A DNA stretch of 33,863 bases from the NCBI GenBank assembly GCA_005116895.1, contig SWDO01000001.1:329391-363253 (forward strand), read 5' to 3'. The position numbers and the translations under genes were made by a program. This document shows, in pieces, positions 14,293 to 23,353 of the stretch. The stretch comes from Nitrospira sp. (GTDB lineage Bacteria > Nitrospirota > Nitrospiria > Nitrospirales > Nitrospiraceae). The notes below the pieces were generated by a model. The model was not told the origin of the DNA and did no database searches. It worked only from the letters and a program-made list of their open reading frames with translations. Position 1 is the stretch's first letter; every line of letters begins with the position of its first letter.

Positions 14293-16944
14293 ATGCTGGA
14301 TTGGCAGAAATTCTGGCGCTTATTCATCTCGTCGCTTCCGCTACAAGCGTTAGGCATCGGTGTGCTGACCACGCTCCTATCGGCGATGCTGTGGTCCGCC
14401 GCCCCAGCTACCTTGACGGCGCTGGATTACATCGTCTACGACACCTGGCTTCGCCACCGCACGACCGCCCAGGTGAGCCCCTCGCTGACCATCGTAGCTC
14501 GTGATGCGGCTAGTGAAGAACGATTCGGAAGGGGACCTTGGGATCGCGGTATCCTCGCTCAGTTGATTGTGACGATCCATGAGGCCGGCGCTGCAGTCAT
14601 CGGCCTAGACCATCGCCTAGACTATGTGAGCCCTGCTCAACTTGGGGGAGCCGCGAGCGATGCGCTCTTCCTTGAAGCGCTTCGTACGGCATCTCCCGTT
14701 GTCCTAATTCAGAATCCTGACTCACTCTTTCAGCCCGACTCCGCAATCTATGGACACATTACAGTCACGAGTGATCTCGATCACGTATCCCGTCACATTC
14801 CGCCGTCTACCAAGATCGGGACTCAAGGCGTTCCGGCTTTTGGTTCAATCCTGTCCGATATCTTTCACCGACACACCGCCACACTCCCACAGTCTCTTTC
14901 AAGTCACTCAGATGCCGGCATTCTGATCAACATCGTCGGCGATGGATCGCTGACGGCCCTTCAGCCAATCCCTTTATCATCAGTTTGGAACGCCGTCGAA
15001 CGTCACGACGAACCACTGTTGGCCTCCTGGTTCAAGGACAAAGCCGTGGTGATCCGATCAAGTCCTGGAGGCTCGGAGACATGGCTCTTACCCTCCAACT
15101 CCACAGTCGATGGTTTGACCGCCCACCTCCATGTCCTGAATGCCTTCCTCAACCATGAACAGATCGACTCACTCGGCTGGTTCGGCCGCTTCCCCGTCAC
15201 CATCGTGCTAGCCTCACTGGCTGCCTGGAGCCTCTTACAGTTTCGTGGGATGATAGGCCTCGTGCTTGCCGGTGCCGTCGTTGTTGGGTATGGGGTACTA
15301 TCCACCGCGATGTTGAGCTGGGCATCGCTCCTGATGCCAATCGCCACCCCGCTCGCAGCCTCATTCTCCGTCTTCATCGGCACAGCCCTGTGGGTGAATC
15401 TGACGGCAAACCAACGTCTGATCTTGCTGGAACGTGACATGATCCGCATCCAGCAAGAGTCTGCTGCCGTAAGGGAGGCCCTGGTTCTGCATGAGGATCG
15501 AGCGGAAGCCCTTCAAGAAGATTTAGACACCGCTAACGTAGCCATTGCTTTCTCGACCGGTCAACAGGAAGCTTCGACCAGAACGACAAACTCGCTGCGG
15601 CTCCAAATCGCTGAAGCTCAGGGCCAGGAACAGGAGGCTCGTCGACACCTACAGGAACTAGAGCGGCAACTTGGCGATCTCCGGACAGCAAGCACCGTAT
15701 CAAGCGCCATCCGCGATGCGGAACTCAACCGCCTTCAAACTGAAGCCCGCCAATTCGGCATCCTCACCCAGGATCGTTCCCTGCTGCGGTTGTTTCACGA
15801 CGTGAAGAAGAGCGCACAGTCTTCATTGACCGTCCTCCTTCTCGGAGAACCAGGCACCGGGAAAGAGCTCTTCGCCCATGCCATCCACCGGCTCAGTCCA
15901 CGATCGGGAAAGACCTTCATCGCCGTCAACATGGCCGCCATTTCTCCTGAGCTGTTTGAGAGTGAGCTCTTCGGCCACATGAGAGGCAGCTTCACCGGGG
16001 CGACGGGTGACCGTCGTGGCTATTTCGGTCTCGCCGACCACGGCACGATCTTTCTTGACGAGATCGGTGACCTTCGAATGGATCATCAGAGCAAACTGCT
16101 GCGGGTGCTTCAGGACAAATCATTCTATCGAGTTGGCGCCACCACCCCGACGACGGTGGACATTCGCATCGTGGCCGCGACTAATCGCGACTTACAGAAA
16201 GGCGTGTCGGAGGGATGGTTTCGCGAAGACCTGTACTTCCGGCTGAACGGGATGGTCTTCCATCTCCCACCGCTGCGTGAGCGTATCGGAGACATTCCGC
16301 TGCTCGCCGACATATTCCTCAACCAGCTTGCCGAGCAAATCGGGAAGCCTGTCCCTCAGCTGACGAATGAAGCGCTTCGTGCATTGACCGAACATGACTG
16401 GAAAGGAAATGTGCGGGAGCTCCGCCACTGTTTGGAACAGGCCATCACGCTGAACGAGGGAACCCTGTTAACCAGAGACTCTCTCAGACTTGGCGAAGAG
16501 CCTAGGCCAGCAAGGGGACGGACCGAACAGACGATTCCCGACCTAGCCGGTGATGCCGCGGTCCTGACCTGTCTGCGACGACATGGCTTCGACATGCAGT
16601 CCACGGCCAAGACGCTTGGATGGGACCGCAGCACAGTGACACAGCGTTTAAAGGGGCTCTGCTTCCAGGCACTCGTTGAAGCCAACGGCGATCAGGCCAA
16701 GGCTGCGCTGACCATCGCAGGCGACTCTAGTCACCTGCGAACCGTTGAGCTCAAACTGATGGACTACTATGATCACCTACGATCCGTCATCGAACCATTC
16801 ACGACCGCCGACGAAGCGTTGGTTGATTGCCGACGGCGTTTCAAGAATCTTCCAGAACGCCACTTCTCATCGGTCGAGACACTGGTTCGAAGACATTATC
16901 TACAAGATCAACTCACACCGCTTAGGTTGGGGAAATCTCCCTGA
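14293..16944 (+). CDS. Membrane-bound CHASE2 sigma-54-dependent transcriptional activator
   Basis: This 883-residue single-chain regulator starts with a membrane anchor (about 12-34). An extracytoplasmic CHASE2 sensor follows (about 40-280, with VIGLDHRLDY), then three membrane segments (about 295-365). A cytoplasmic coiled coil (about 375-475) leads into an AAA+ sigma-54 interaction domain with Walker A GEPGTGKE near 516, the L1 loop at 565-570 and Walker B TIFLDEIGD. The L1 loop reads GSFTGA instead of the canonical GAFTGA. A helix-turn-helix lies near 760-800 (STAKTLGWDRSTVTQRLKG), and about 70 extra residues follow. It should activate sigma-54 promoters directly from the membrane, without a phosphorelay. 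The signal is unknown. Confidence 0.88.
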   Translation: MLDWQKFWRLFISSLPLQALGIGVLTTLLSAMLWSAAPATLTALDYIVYDTWLRHRTTAQVSPSLTIVARDAASEERFGRGPWDRGILAQLIVTIHEAGAAVIGLDHRLDYVSPAQLGGAASDALFLEALRTASPVVLIQNPDSLFQPDSAIYGHITVTSDLDHVSRHIPPSTKIGTQGVPAFGSILSDIFHRHTATLPQSLSSHSDAGILINIVGDGSLTALQPIPLSSVWNAVERHDEPLLASWFKDKAVVIRSSPGGSETWLLPSNSTVDGLTAHLHVLNAFLNHEQIDSLGWFGRFPVTIVLASLAAWSLLQFRGMIGLVLAGAVVVGYGVLSTAMLSWASLLMPIATPLAASFSVFIGTALWVNLTANQRLILLERDMIRIQQESAAVREALVLHEDRAEALQEDLDTANVAIAFSTGQQEASTRTTNSLRLQIAEAQGQEQEARRHLQELERQLGDLRTASTVSSAIRDAELNRLQTEARQFGILTQDRSLLRLFHDVKKSAQSSLTVLLLGEPGTGKELFAHAIHRLSPRSGKTFIAVNMAAISPELFESELFGHMRGSFTGATGDRRGYFGLADHGTIFLDEIGDLRMDHQSKLLRVLQDKSFYRVGATTPTTVDIRIVAATNRDLQKGVSEGWFREDLYFRLNGMVFHLPPLRERIGDIPLLADIFLNQLAEQIGKPVPQLTNEALRALTEHDWKGNVRELRHCLEQAITLNEGTLLTRDSLRLGEEPRPARGRTEQTIPDLAGDAAVLTCLRRHGFDMQSTAKTLGWDRSTVTQRLKGLCFQALVEANGDQAKAALTIAGDSSHLRTVELKLMDYYDHLRSVIEPFTTADEALVDCRRRFKNLPERHFSSVETLVRRHYLQDQLTPLRLGKSP

Positions 16945-17021
16945 CTCCTCTCTCTATACAAACCGCGTATTCGCTCAGCAAATTTATCTGCGGCCGTACC
17001 ATTCTTTTGGCTACTGCTCAA

Positions 17022-17065
17022 TTTGCGGCAGAGGTGTACCAACATCAGCGCGCCTCTGCCGCAAA
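17022..17065. terminator. Inverted repeat between convergent genes (probable bidirectional terminator)
   Basis: TTTGCGGCAGAGG (17022-17034) pairs perfectly with CCTCTGCCGCAAA (17053-17065) around an 18-nt loop. It lies between the 3' ends of the CHASE2 regulator and the haloperoxidase gene. There is no clear T-run on either side, so efficiency is uncertain. Confidence 0.6.
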
Positions 17066-17070
17066 CCTAT

Positions 17071-19008
17071 TCAACCCTTTCTGACCTGCCCCTGCGTAAT
17101 GTGCACCCGCTGCCGATCGAACGACCGGAAGGTAAACGAAACTGGCCGCTCTGCATATTCCATGGTGCGTTTTCGCAGAATCTCGATGGCAATCTCTTCA
17201 CCCAACCGTAGACTGCGTGTATTGTCTGTGCGCCAATGCACCCCTCCCATCGAGCGACCCATGGCTACATTGCTGGCAATCTTGTTCAATTCTCCGCCGA
17301 CAGTGATCTTGTTCGCATCACCCCCGGTGTACTCCTGTGGATCACAGAAATCCTCGAGGCTAACCCCTGTCTGTCTATAGCCAGGCTGTAGGAGCTTGAA
17401 CGGACCACCTGCTGGATCGCTGGGGGTCACTTTTCCTGTTGATGCACTCGCATTGGCATCGTCGAAAATCTTCTGAAGTAAAACGGCTTCATCGAACCAT
17501 GCCTTCAAGACCGTCACGCATGCGCCCGCAACCGTCGCGTGCCCAGCCCCGTAGGCCGGGTGGCTTGGCGAACCTGCCGAGAATGCCATCGGCAGGAAAA
17601 GGGTTCCCGCACCACCGTTGAGAGCAGCATTGTGAGTCTGAACCGCGTTGAGTGTATCGTTCAACTTCGCCTGGAAATCAGGCGTACCTGGCAAACTAGT
17701 CGGCAGGCGGTAATCGCGCATCGTACCACCGAAGCCATTGCGCTGCATCTGGATCAAGCCGCCCATCACTTCCGGGCGACATCGCCTGTGTACCAGCCAT
17801 TTTTGCCGCCAGACCACCTTGAGGGCACGGCTCGCTACTTCAGAGACCAGGGTCAACAGGTCTGGCCCACCAAGCGTAGCAAACGGGAGTTCGCGCGAGT
17901 AGCGGTTTCCCCGATACGGATTGCCTTTGTCGAGCGGCGCACCGACACCGAGTAGGAACAGCGCCGCACTGAAATACGCCTGGTGCAGCGCATCGCGGTT
18001 CACAAAGCGCGCGATATCTCGCATCGTCGCGATATAACGCACCGGGTTCCCCGCAGGATAGTAGCTCGCACCGCGATGCAACTGATCCGAATAGTTGTTG
18101 CAGCTCCCATAGTCTCGCCCATATTTATCCTTACCGGTGTTTTGCGCCAACAACCAGTCGCCGTGTGTGGTGAGAAAGTCCTGCTTCGCAACATAGGGAA
18201 CCTGCTTCTGATCGATGGTTTGGGTACCAAAACCGATGGGGCGGATGAAAAACTGGCTGACCAGAGGGCCAAATTCCTCGTCATCCAGTCCACTCCGGAA
18301 CAAGGTCTGCAAGGTGATGTTTGCACCACCTGAACCTGATGCCACATCAAGCGGTGCACGCATTTGGCCGAAATCTGTGTCCTGTTGGATGGCAATATCG
18401 AACATCCTATTCACGGCTTTGCGTGCATCGTTCACCCTGTTGGTAACGTTGTAACCAAGCTGTGCGTTGTGATCTCCAATGCTGGCACATCCAGGACTCG
18501 GTGGGTCTTGTTGCTGCTGAAAGACGAGCAACGGCGCGTCGCGCAGCAATGCCATCCAATAGAGCTCAACCATCTCCGCCATAGCTGTCAACGATTGGCA
18601 CCCTGGCGCAGGCAACATCTCAAGTAACTTAGGATCCGGTCCCAGCGATTCGGTCGCTGCCCCAGCCAGCGGGCTCACAAACTTCGCAACTGATTTCGTC
18701 AGAGCATGAATTTCTTGCGTTGGCATGGCACCCAAAACAAATGGCGTTTGCGGAAACCCGGCCGGCGGAGACAACGGTCCACTTGGCACCTCATCGAAGT
18801 TACGTGGAGCCCCAGCTTCAATTTCGATACAAGTCCGTTCAAACTTTCGATACGCAGCTGGATCGACTTCCCCGAACTGATTGTGCGGCAAGGTTTTGTG
18901 GAAATTACCAATGAACGGAGCGTTCGTCTGATCTGCCGGAGGCGCACCCACATTCACAATCTTGTCGGATACGAGACTTTCGTCCGCATTGGGAATTGGA
19001 AAAGACAT
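17071..19008 (-). CDS. Vanadium-dependent haloperoxidase (bromoperoxidase-like, PAP2 superfamily)
   Basis: Vanadate-dependent haloperoxidases oxidise halides with hydrogen peroxide to reactive hypohalous species. The vanadate-binding motifs are present in order in the C-terminal half: KWLVHRRCRPEVMGG (KX6RP type), PSHPAYGAGHATVAG (PSGH type) and GRSMGGVHWRTD (SRX5HX3D type). The PSHPxYxxGHA form and the length of 645 residues resemble the algal/bacterial bromoperoxidase branch rather than short phosphatases. The start was set at 19008 because AAGGAGG lies 5 nt upstream; an earlier in-frame ATG at 19044 has no ribosome binding site. No signal peptide is evident. Halide specificity cannot be read from this sequence; a residual phosphatase function is the main alternative. 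Confidence 0.87.
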   Translation of the reverse strand: MSFPIPNADESLVSDKIVNVGAPPADQTNAPFIGNFHKTLPHNQFGEVDPAAYRKFERTCIEIEAGAPRNFDEVPSGPLSPPAGFPQTPFVLGAMPTQEIHALTKSVAKFVSPLAGAATESLGPDPKLLEMLPAPGCQSLTAMAEMVELYWMALLRDAPLLVFQQQQDPPSPGCASIGDHNAQLGYNVTNRVNDARKAVNRMFDIAIQQDTDFGQMRAPLDVASGSGGANITLQTLFRSGLDDEEFGPLVSQFFIRPIGFGTQTIDQKQVPYVAKQDFLTTHGDWLLAQNTGKDKYGRDYGSCNNYSDQLHRGASYYPAGNPVRYIATMRDIARFVNRDALHQAYFSAALFLLGVGAPLDKGNPYRGNRYSRELPFATLGGPDLLTLVSEVASRALKVVWRQKWLVHRRCRPEVMGGLIQMQRNGFGGTMRDYRLPTSLPGTPDFQAKLNDTLNAVQTHNAALNGGAGTLFLPMAFSAGSPSHPAYGAGHATVAGACVTVLKAWFDEAVLLQKIFDDANASASTGKVTPSDPAGGPFKLLQPGYRQTGVSLEDFCDPQEYTGGDANKITVGGELNKIASNVAMGRSMGGVHWRTDNTRSLRLGEEIAIEILRKRTMEYAERPVSFTFRSFDRQRVHITQGQVRKG

Positions 19009-19921
19009 AGCGACCTCCTTAAGATAAATGAGTGTTTGTTGCACAATTGACAGAAATGCAATGTAGTTAATACGCGACGGGGGCCCGCGTCACATACAAC
19101 ACATCGTTCCGCCGTCGAGACTTGAATAGAGCAACACTGATGCCAGGTCTTCGCAAAGGTGTGGTTGCTCTTCTTTGGCCTAGAAATTCGGTGCGGTCCA
19201 CTGAGATGCAGTTGATGTCTGTGCGTGCCTTCAACGGACAAAAGACGCAACTGACAAGCGCTTCGCTGGCACTGCGTAGCCGGAACATCGCCGTACATAT
19301 GAGAGAAAGCAGGAATGTCGCTAGGTCATCTAGCAGATTGCACACTGTGCCGATATCGGAGAGTGATGAATCTGAAATGATACAGATGGTATCCGATTAG
19401 ATACGTCTTCCGGCAGCTTGTGCGCTGCTGTGCAACTAAGAGTTGAGAGGATCGCGTGAGACTGCTGGAAACGGAGCTGCGCCTACTGCCGGTGAGCAAC
19501 CAAATGCTGGAGATGCTAGTGCTGCAACCATCGCTCTCGGTCTTGAACTTTCTTACCGCTCCGCCCGACAGCAGTGGAGCAGATGGTCGATACTCTCCCC
19601 ACCTTGTCGATCTGCGTCAAGAACATACGACCCACTATCCTGTGATGAAGAGCGCAGATGAGACGTTGAATCAGTCGAGCCAACGAGACGGTGAAGGAGC
19701 ATGATACGCCAACGATGTTATCGCCGGGCCCCAGCGAGTGCTTTGCCAGCAGAGAGATGATCCAGCCCCTCCGAAACGAAACTTTGCAAATCACTCCAAT
19801 TCGCATTCCCGCTGAGCGCGATGGTCTGTGTTAGCAAGGGCTGGAGCATTCAGAATGGTTACTCCGTGCATGAGAACAGCCTCCGCACTTAGCCAGTGAT
19901 GCTTTTGAATTGGCTTCCCGG
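19009..19921. other. Long region without a recognisable gene
   Basis: This 913-nt stretch lies between the haloperoxidase start and the DUF3574 lipoprotein gene. It holds the haloperoxidase ribosome binding site and one GTATCC-N5-GATAC site (19389-19404). Several short open frames of 60-115 codons exist on both strands, but none has a convincing ribosome binding site or a family-like sequence. Decayed gene remnants remain possible. Confidence 0.5.
19389..19404. promoter_or_regulatory. GTATCC-N5-GATAC site 1 (candidate operator)
   Basis: The sequence GTATCCGATTAGATAC is a 5-bp palindrome arm pair separated by 6 nt. It lies about 380 nt upstream of the haloperoxidase start. Three further sites with the same pattern occur at 22173, 22195 and 23692, all between genes of the same accessory block. 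Confidence 0.5.
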
Positions 19922-20344
19922 CTAGAAAGACATGCATGTGTGCGATGTGACGCGAAGCACCGCTTCCTGCTGGAAGCGTGATTTGTAGGATGCGATAATT
20001 TCCTGAACGGCCTTGTTCGGTACTGGGTCATCCGGATGAACAAGGTTCAGGACATATGCTGGCTCGCGAATAATCTGACCTGAAGCTGAACGCCATTGGC
20101 CAGACGCTTGCCAGGTTGAGAAACCTTCCGGAAAGCGCGGAGTCACCGTTTCACTCAGGAATTGCGTCCACTCTTCCGCCGTCACGTGACCAGATGGCGT
20201 ATCTGTCCCGAAGTATAGTAACTCCTGCATCGCCGTCCGACCGTCTCCGCCACACTGACTCGCATTCATCGCCCCACAACCCACGAGGGACACAAGGAAA
20301 AATAGCGCCTTCACCGAAATCCAACACCGGCCTTGAATGTTCAT
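19922..20344 (-). CDS. DUF3574 lipoprotein
   Basis: This 140-residue protein has a lipoprotein-type signal ending LVSLVGC near Cys23. It continues with the DUF3574 pattern: ELLYFGTDTPSGHVTAEEW, LSETVTPRFPEGFSTW, GQWRSASGQIIREPAYVL, LVHPDDP and SYKSRFQQEAVLRV. The function of the family is unknown. The likely location is the periplasmic side of a membrane. It starts 56 nt after the stop of the DUF2235 hydrolase gene on the same strand, so the two are probably co-transcribed. A GTG at residue 11 is an alternative start that would give a shorter signal peptide; neither start has a good ribosome binding site. Confidence 0.82.
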   Translation of the reverse strand: MNIQGRCWISVKALFFLVSLVGCGAMNASQCGGDGRTAMQELLYFGTDTPSGHVTAEEWTQFLSETVTPRFPEGFSTWQASGQWRSASGQIIREPAYVLNLVHPDDPVPNKAVQEIIASYKSRFQQEAVLRVTSHTCMSF

Positions 20345-20400
20345 TGATCTCTACGCTCACCGTTCTCTCAAACACATGAACGTACTGACTCTGTCACGCA

Positions 20401-21984
20401 TCACCCCACTCTTGCCACCTTATGTGCTGGTTCAGACCCTCGTTGAATTTGGCTGTCGGTGAAGCTTGTTCGTAGCGCTTCCCGACGGCGTTGCCAATGG
20501 GTCTGAGCTGCCGATTCCATCCTCCCATCAACTCGCTTGGACCATCCCCATACCAATAACCCGACACAGGCATAGATGGCGCCAATGATGAGATTGGGAT
20601 ACGAACACCATTGAGCAATAGCCTCGGTAACCTGTGGAAACGGTGGCAACGCATGCCACCAACCGACGGCTGGTATCGAGGCCGCGACAAAGGTATAGTA
20701 CGACATTTTCCCACTTCTGACTGTTCCAGCCATGCCCTCAAGTAACGATTCGTTTTTCGGCGGACCAGCGACCAAATGTGCACCGTGCGGCACCTGTCTT
20801 TCAATCGCCCACAGAGTCTGATCCGACGGCCATGACCGCTCATCGTTCGTCCGGACCACCTCATAGTGGTGGGGAAGGTTGATCGGCGCATACCTTCCGG
20901 TTCCGTTGGCGATACGCTCGAATACGCTGATGTGGACCTTCGGGCAAACGATGTTGTGGGCGTGACAGAGTTTGACGAGGTCGCGCGGCTCCCAACGATA
21001 ATACACACCTAATCCCGCGCGGGCGTCATAGAGCTCGTCGTGCACATCCTGATGTGTGTGCACGTATTCGCGATCAGCTTTAATAAAGCGCAGCCCGCAT
21101 CGTTCTGCCTCGGCCATCATCCAGTCCAAGGCTACGAGAGACATGCCGTGCTTCACATAGCCGCCGCCCACATTGGAATGCACGCCTGCGAACCACACCT
21201 GATCCACTTGAGCCGCCGGAATCCCCTTCTCATTCCACAATTCCGGGTAGAAGGTTCGGCGGTCGTCGTCGATCGATAAGGCATGACAGGCTCGTGTGAT
21301 GCGGCTGCTTGGCGTCAATTCAGAAAACCGCATGGGATAGATCCAGTTGAAGAGGGCCCGCAGTTCCTCAAACGGCATTCCAACCGCCCCGACCGTATCC
21401 CACACTCCGACAAAATCGATGGTCACCGCGCCATCAGGGACATGCTCATCGTGGATGATCGCGCCGCACGATTCGCGCCGCGCGCGGTCTTGCTTAGCCA
21501 TATCAGACAACGGTTGATTCTTACGCCGTTCCGTCTCAGTCACCCGCTGGAACGCCTCTCGACGAAAGGCAGTCCAACATTCATTCACACGATTCGTGAG
21601 TGCCTCATGGTCCACCTTCTTGAGGTCTAAAATGCCGCAGTACTGAATAAGCCCCGAGAGAGCCCGGACCGTATAGGCACCCCGGCTAAATCCGAAGAGG
21701 AAAATGTGATCGCCAGGCTCATAGACATGGATTAACTCCGTGTAGAGATCCTTGACGTTCTTGCGAAAGCCGTAACCAAACGCCCCACCGATCAGCTTGA
21801 CTGGAGCCAAGCTCGAGGTACCCACTCCATCGTCATAAAACGCGACCTGCGGCGTTAAGCTCTGATCGTACTTATGTCCTTGAATGTCGATGGCCTCGTA
21901 CAGCTTAAAAACGTTGGTCCCTCGCGCCTTGATGGCGGTATTGCCTGTTCCATCCGAACACAGGACGATGTTTTTTCCTGACAT
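20401..21984 (-). CDS. DUF2235 (Tle1-like) alpha/beta hydrolase
   Basis: DUF2235 proteins are alpha/beta hydrolases that include the Tle1 phospholipases of type VI secretion. This one has 527 residues from ATG 21984, chosen because AGGAGG lies 6 nt upstream (the open frame extends to 22041). The N-terminal KNIVLCSDGTGN and KLYEAI are typical. The nucleophile is Ser100 in GFSRGAYTVRALSG, the acid is Asp196 in FVGVWDTVGAVG, and the base is His269 in WFAGVHSNVGGGY. Two hydrophobic segments near the C-terminus (about residues 425-480) suggest membrane association. No type VI secretion genes are seen nearby, so a secreted-effector role is not supported here; an intracellular lipase or esterase is equally possible. 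Confidence 0.85.
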   Translation of the reverse strand: MSGKNIVLCSDGTGNTAIKARGTNVFKLYEAIDIQGHKYDQSLTPQVAFYDDGVGTSSLAPVKLIGGAFGYGFRKNVKDLYTELIHVYEPGDHIFLFGFSRGAYTVRALSGLIQYCGILDLKKVDHEALTNRVNECWTAFRREAFQRVTETERRKNQPLSDMAKQDRARRESCGAIIHDEHVPDGAVTIDFVGVWDTVGAVGMPFEELRALFNWIYPMRFSELTPSSRITRACHALSIDDDRRTFYPELWNEKGIPAAQVDQVWFAGVHSNVGGGYVKHGMSLVALDWMMAEAERCGLRFIKADREYVHTHQDVHDELYDARAGLGVYYRWEPRDLVKLCHAHNIVCPKVHISVFERIANGTGRYAPINLPHHYEVVRTNDERSWPSDQTLWAIERQVPHGAHLVAGPPKNESLLEGMAGTVRSGKMSYYTFVAASIPAVGWWHALPPFPQVTEAIAQWCSYPNLIIGAIYACVGLLVWGWSKRVDGRMESAAQTHWQRRREALRTSFTDSQIQRGSEPAHKVARVG

Positions 21985-22047
21985 GCGACACCTCCTCATC
22001 TTTCCCCTGGCGGATTCGCCTCGTCCTCCAGTCACCAGCATAAACTG

Positions 22048-22081
22048 GGCTTACTGTTACTACCAACAGTAACAGCAAGCC
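22048..22081. repeat. 14-bp inverted repeat in the DUF2235 leader
   Basis: GGCTTACTGTTACT (22048-22061) and AGTAACAGCAAGCC (22068-22081) are inverted copies with one mismatch around the loop ACCAAC. The repeat is 64 nt upstream of the DUF2235 start. It could be an operator, or a terminator for the nuclease-like gene that ends at 22286; a T-run is lacking. Confidence 0.5.
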
Positions 22082-22172
22082 TCATACCTGTTAGGATGGT
22101 CACAGGACTTCCTGGCTATACAGAGGCTTATGAAGCGCATGCGAATAAGAGAAGGAGCAAGTCGGCAGGTCT

Positions 22173-22210
22173 GTATCATTATGGATAGCAACCTGTATCC
22201 AAATCGATTC
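22173..22210. promoter_or_regulatory. GTATCC-N5-GATAC sites 2a and 2b (tandem candidate operators)
   Basis: On the complementary strand 22173-22188 reads CTATCCATAATGATAC; on the plus strand 22195-22210 reads GTATCCAAATCGATTC. Each differs from the consensus by one arm base. Their starts are 22 nt apart, about two helical turns, as expected for co-operative binding. Confidence 0.4.
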
Positions 22211-22285
22211 AAACGGAGTAATCGGCTTGGCGTAATCCTGATCAGTATCTATGGCAACCACGCACCTTTCCCCAGACCACGCTAG

Positions 22286-23248
22286 TTACGCCCAACCTTC
22301 AAGACGCCACCCACGCGACACAAACAATGGCACAAAGGTCGGAGGAATAAATAGCCGGTCTTCCGCATGAGGAATACGGAAATAGTGCTGCGGTTGTAGG
22401 AGGACACTGTCATTCCGACTCAAATCGATGACCGACCGATTGGGCGCTTCGCGTCGCCCGAGGTAGCGCACCTCAAACGCCTCGAAGCGAAGGGGATTGG
22501 ATGGATTGAAGAGGCCGATTCCGCTCGCACGAGCTTGTCGAACCAACTCACGCGCACGGCGCAGCCCCGGGGTTGTCCCGGCGATCTGACTCGCAGTGCC
22601 GGGAGCGATGACCGCGTCAAGAATCGACGGGGATTCGCGGAATGGATCAATATTCGGCCACACGAAGAACGGCATGGCTGCCCCCTGTTCGAGCATTCGT
22701 TCGTTGTAACTCGGGGGACGCGGTTCAGGGCTATTTCCGTTCGGTTGATTCCGATTGATAAATGCCAAGAACCGTCCAAAGGAATCGAAAACCTCAAAGG
22801 AGAAGGAAAGAAAATACCCGAATGTACTGGAGGTCTGCCCCAGTGCATTCATGTCGGCTTGAATCAGCCCGATCAGCGCTCGCTCAGCATTGTCGCCATG
22901 AACACGATGGTTGATCCCGGCACCGACTCCAAAACGGGTGCGAAGATGGTCCGCAAGATCGGTATCGAGATCAAAGGGTCCGAACTGCGGGAGGAACGGA
23001 TCAGTCAGATAGGCCTCCCATTCTGCCGAATCGAGGCGGCGCTGTGCAGAGGAACCGGCGAGTGAGAAATTCTTCTCGGGCGTATCCACGCCAAGAAAGC
23101 GGACCGAACCATTCCCTTCGATATGAATCCCGGTTGTATCTCCATCCGGGATCGAAGCCTCCAGTGACTGCGGTTGGCCGTTTGCCCCGCGACGGATGGA
23201 TCCGATCGCCCGTACATTGCCATTGGTGGTGAAAAATGCATCGGCCAT
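22286..23248 (-). CDS. Staphylococcal-nuclease-like (SNase/thermonuclease fold) protein
   Basis: This 320-residue protein shows a diverged SNase pattern: IPDGDTTGIHI (33-43) and VRFLGVDTPEKN (49-60), then DSFGRFLAFI and SYNERMLEQGAAMPFF. These correspond to the DGDT, RLxGIDxPE, YGRxLAY and NxxLLxxGxA elements of the family. Between them lies an insertion of roughly 90 residues, and about 100 residues follow the nuclease part. No signal peptide is visible. The start at 23248 is preceded by AGGAGG 9 nt upstream; a GTG two codons earlier would be too close. Activity is uncertain, since catalytic Glu placement is not clear after the DTPE segment. It lies 105 nt after a 55-residue ORF on the same strand. 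Confidence 0.72.
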   Translation of the reverse strand: MADAFFTTNGNVRAIGSIRRGANGQPQSLEASIPDGDTTGIHIEGNGSVRFLGVDTPEKNFSLAGSSAQRRLDSAEWEAYLTDPFLPQFGPFDLDTDLADHLRTRFGVGAGINHRVHGDNAERALIGLIQADMNALGQTSSTFGYFLSFSFEVFDSFGRFLAFINRNQPNGNSPEPRPPSYNERMLEQGAAMPFFVWPNIDPFRESPSILDAVIAPGTASQIAGTTPGLRRARELVRQARASGIGLFNPSNPLRFEAFEVRYLGRREAPNRSVIDLSRNDSVLLQPQHYFRIPHAEDRLFIPPTFVPLFVSRGWRLEGWA

Positions 23249-23353
23249 GATCACACTCCTCCTGACAGTTGAGGATCAGACACAGTCGCAACGAGACCTC
23301 CCGCATTCACGCAAGGCCTGTACCGAAGTTGTTAGAAATTTATCTTTTCTTAT

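Larger units (their letters stand above)
21985..22285. other. Regulatory-looking intergenic region upstream of the DUF2235 gene
   Basis: No gene is recognised in these 301 nt. The region holds a 14-bp inverted repeat (22048-22081) and two adjacent GTATCC-N5-GATAC-type sites (22173-22188 and 22195-22210). Confidence 0.5.

Noticed and set aside
20394..21008. 204-codon minus-strand frame inside the DUF2235 gene
   Set aside because: It is an alternative frame of the same strand, without motif or ribosome binding site, inside a well-supported gene.
20401..21984. Type VI secretion effector module
   Set aside because: DUF2235 includes Tle1 effectors, but no VgrG, PAAR, immunity-like or structural T6SS genes are seen nearby, so this role was not assigned.
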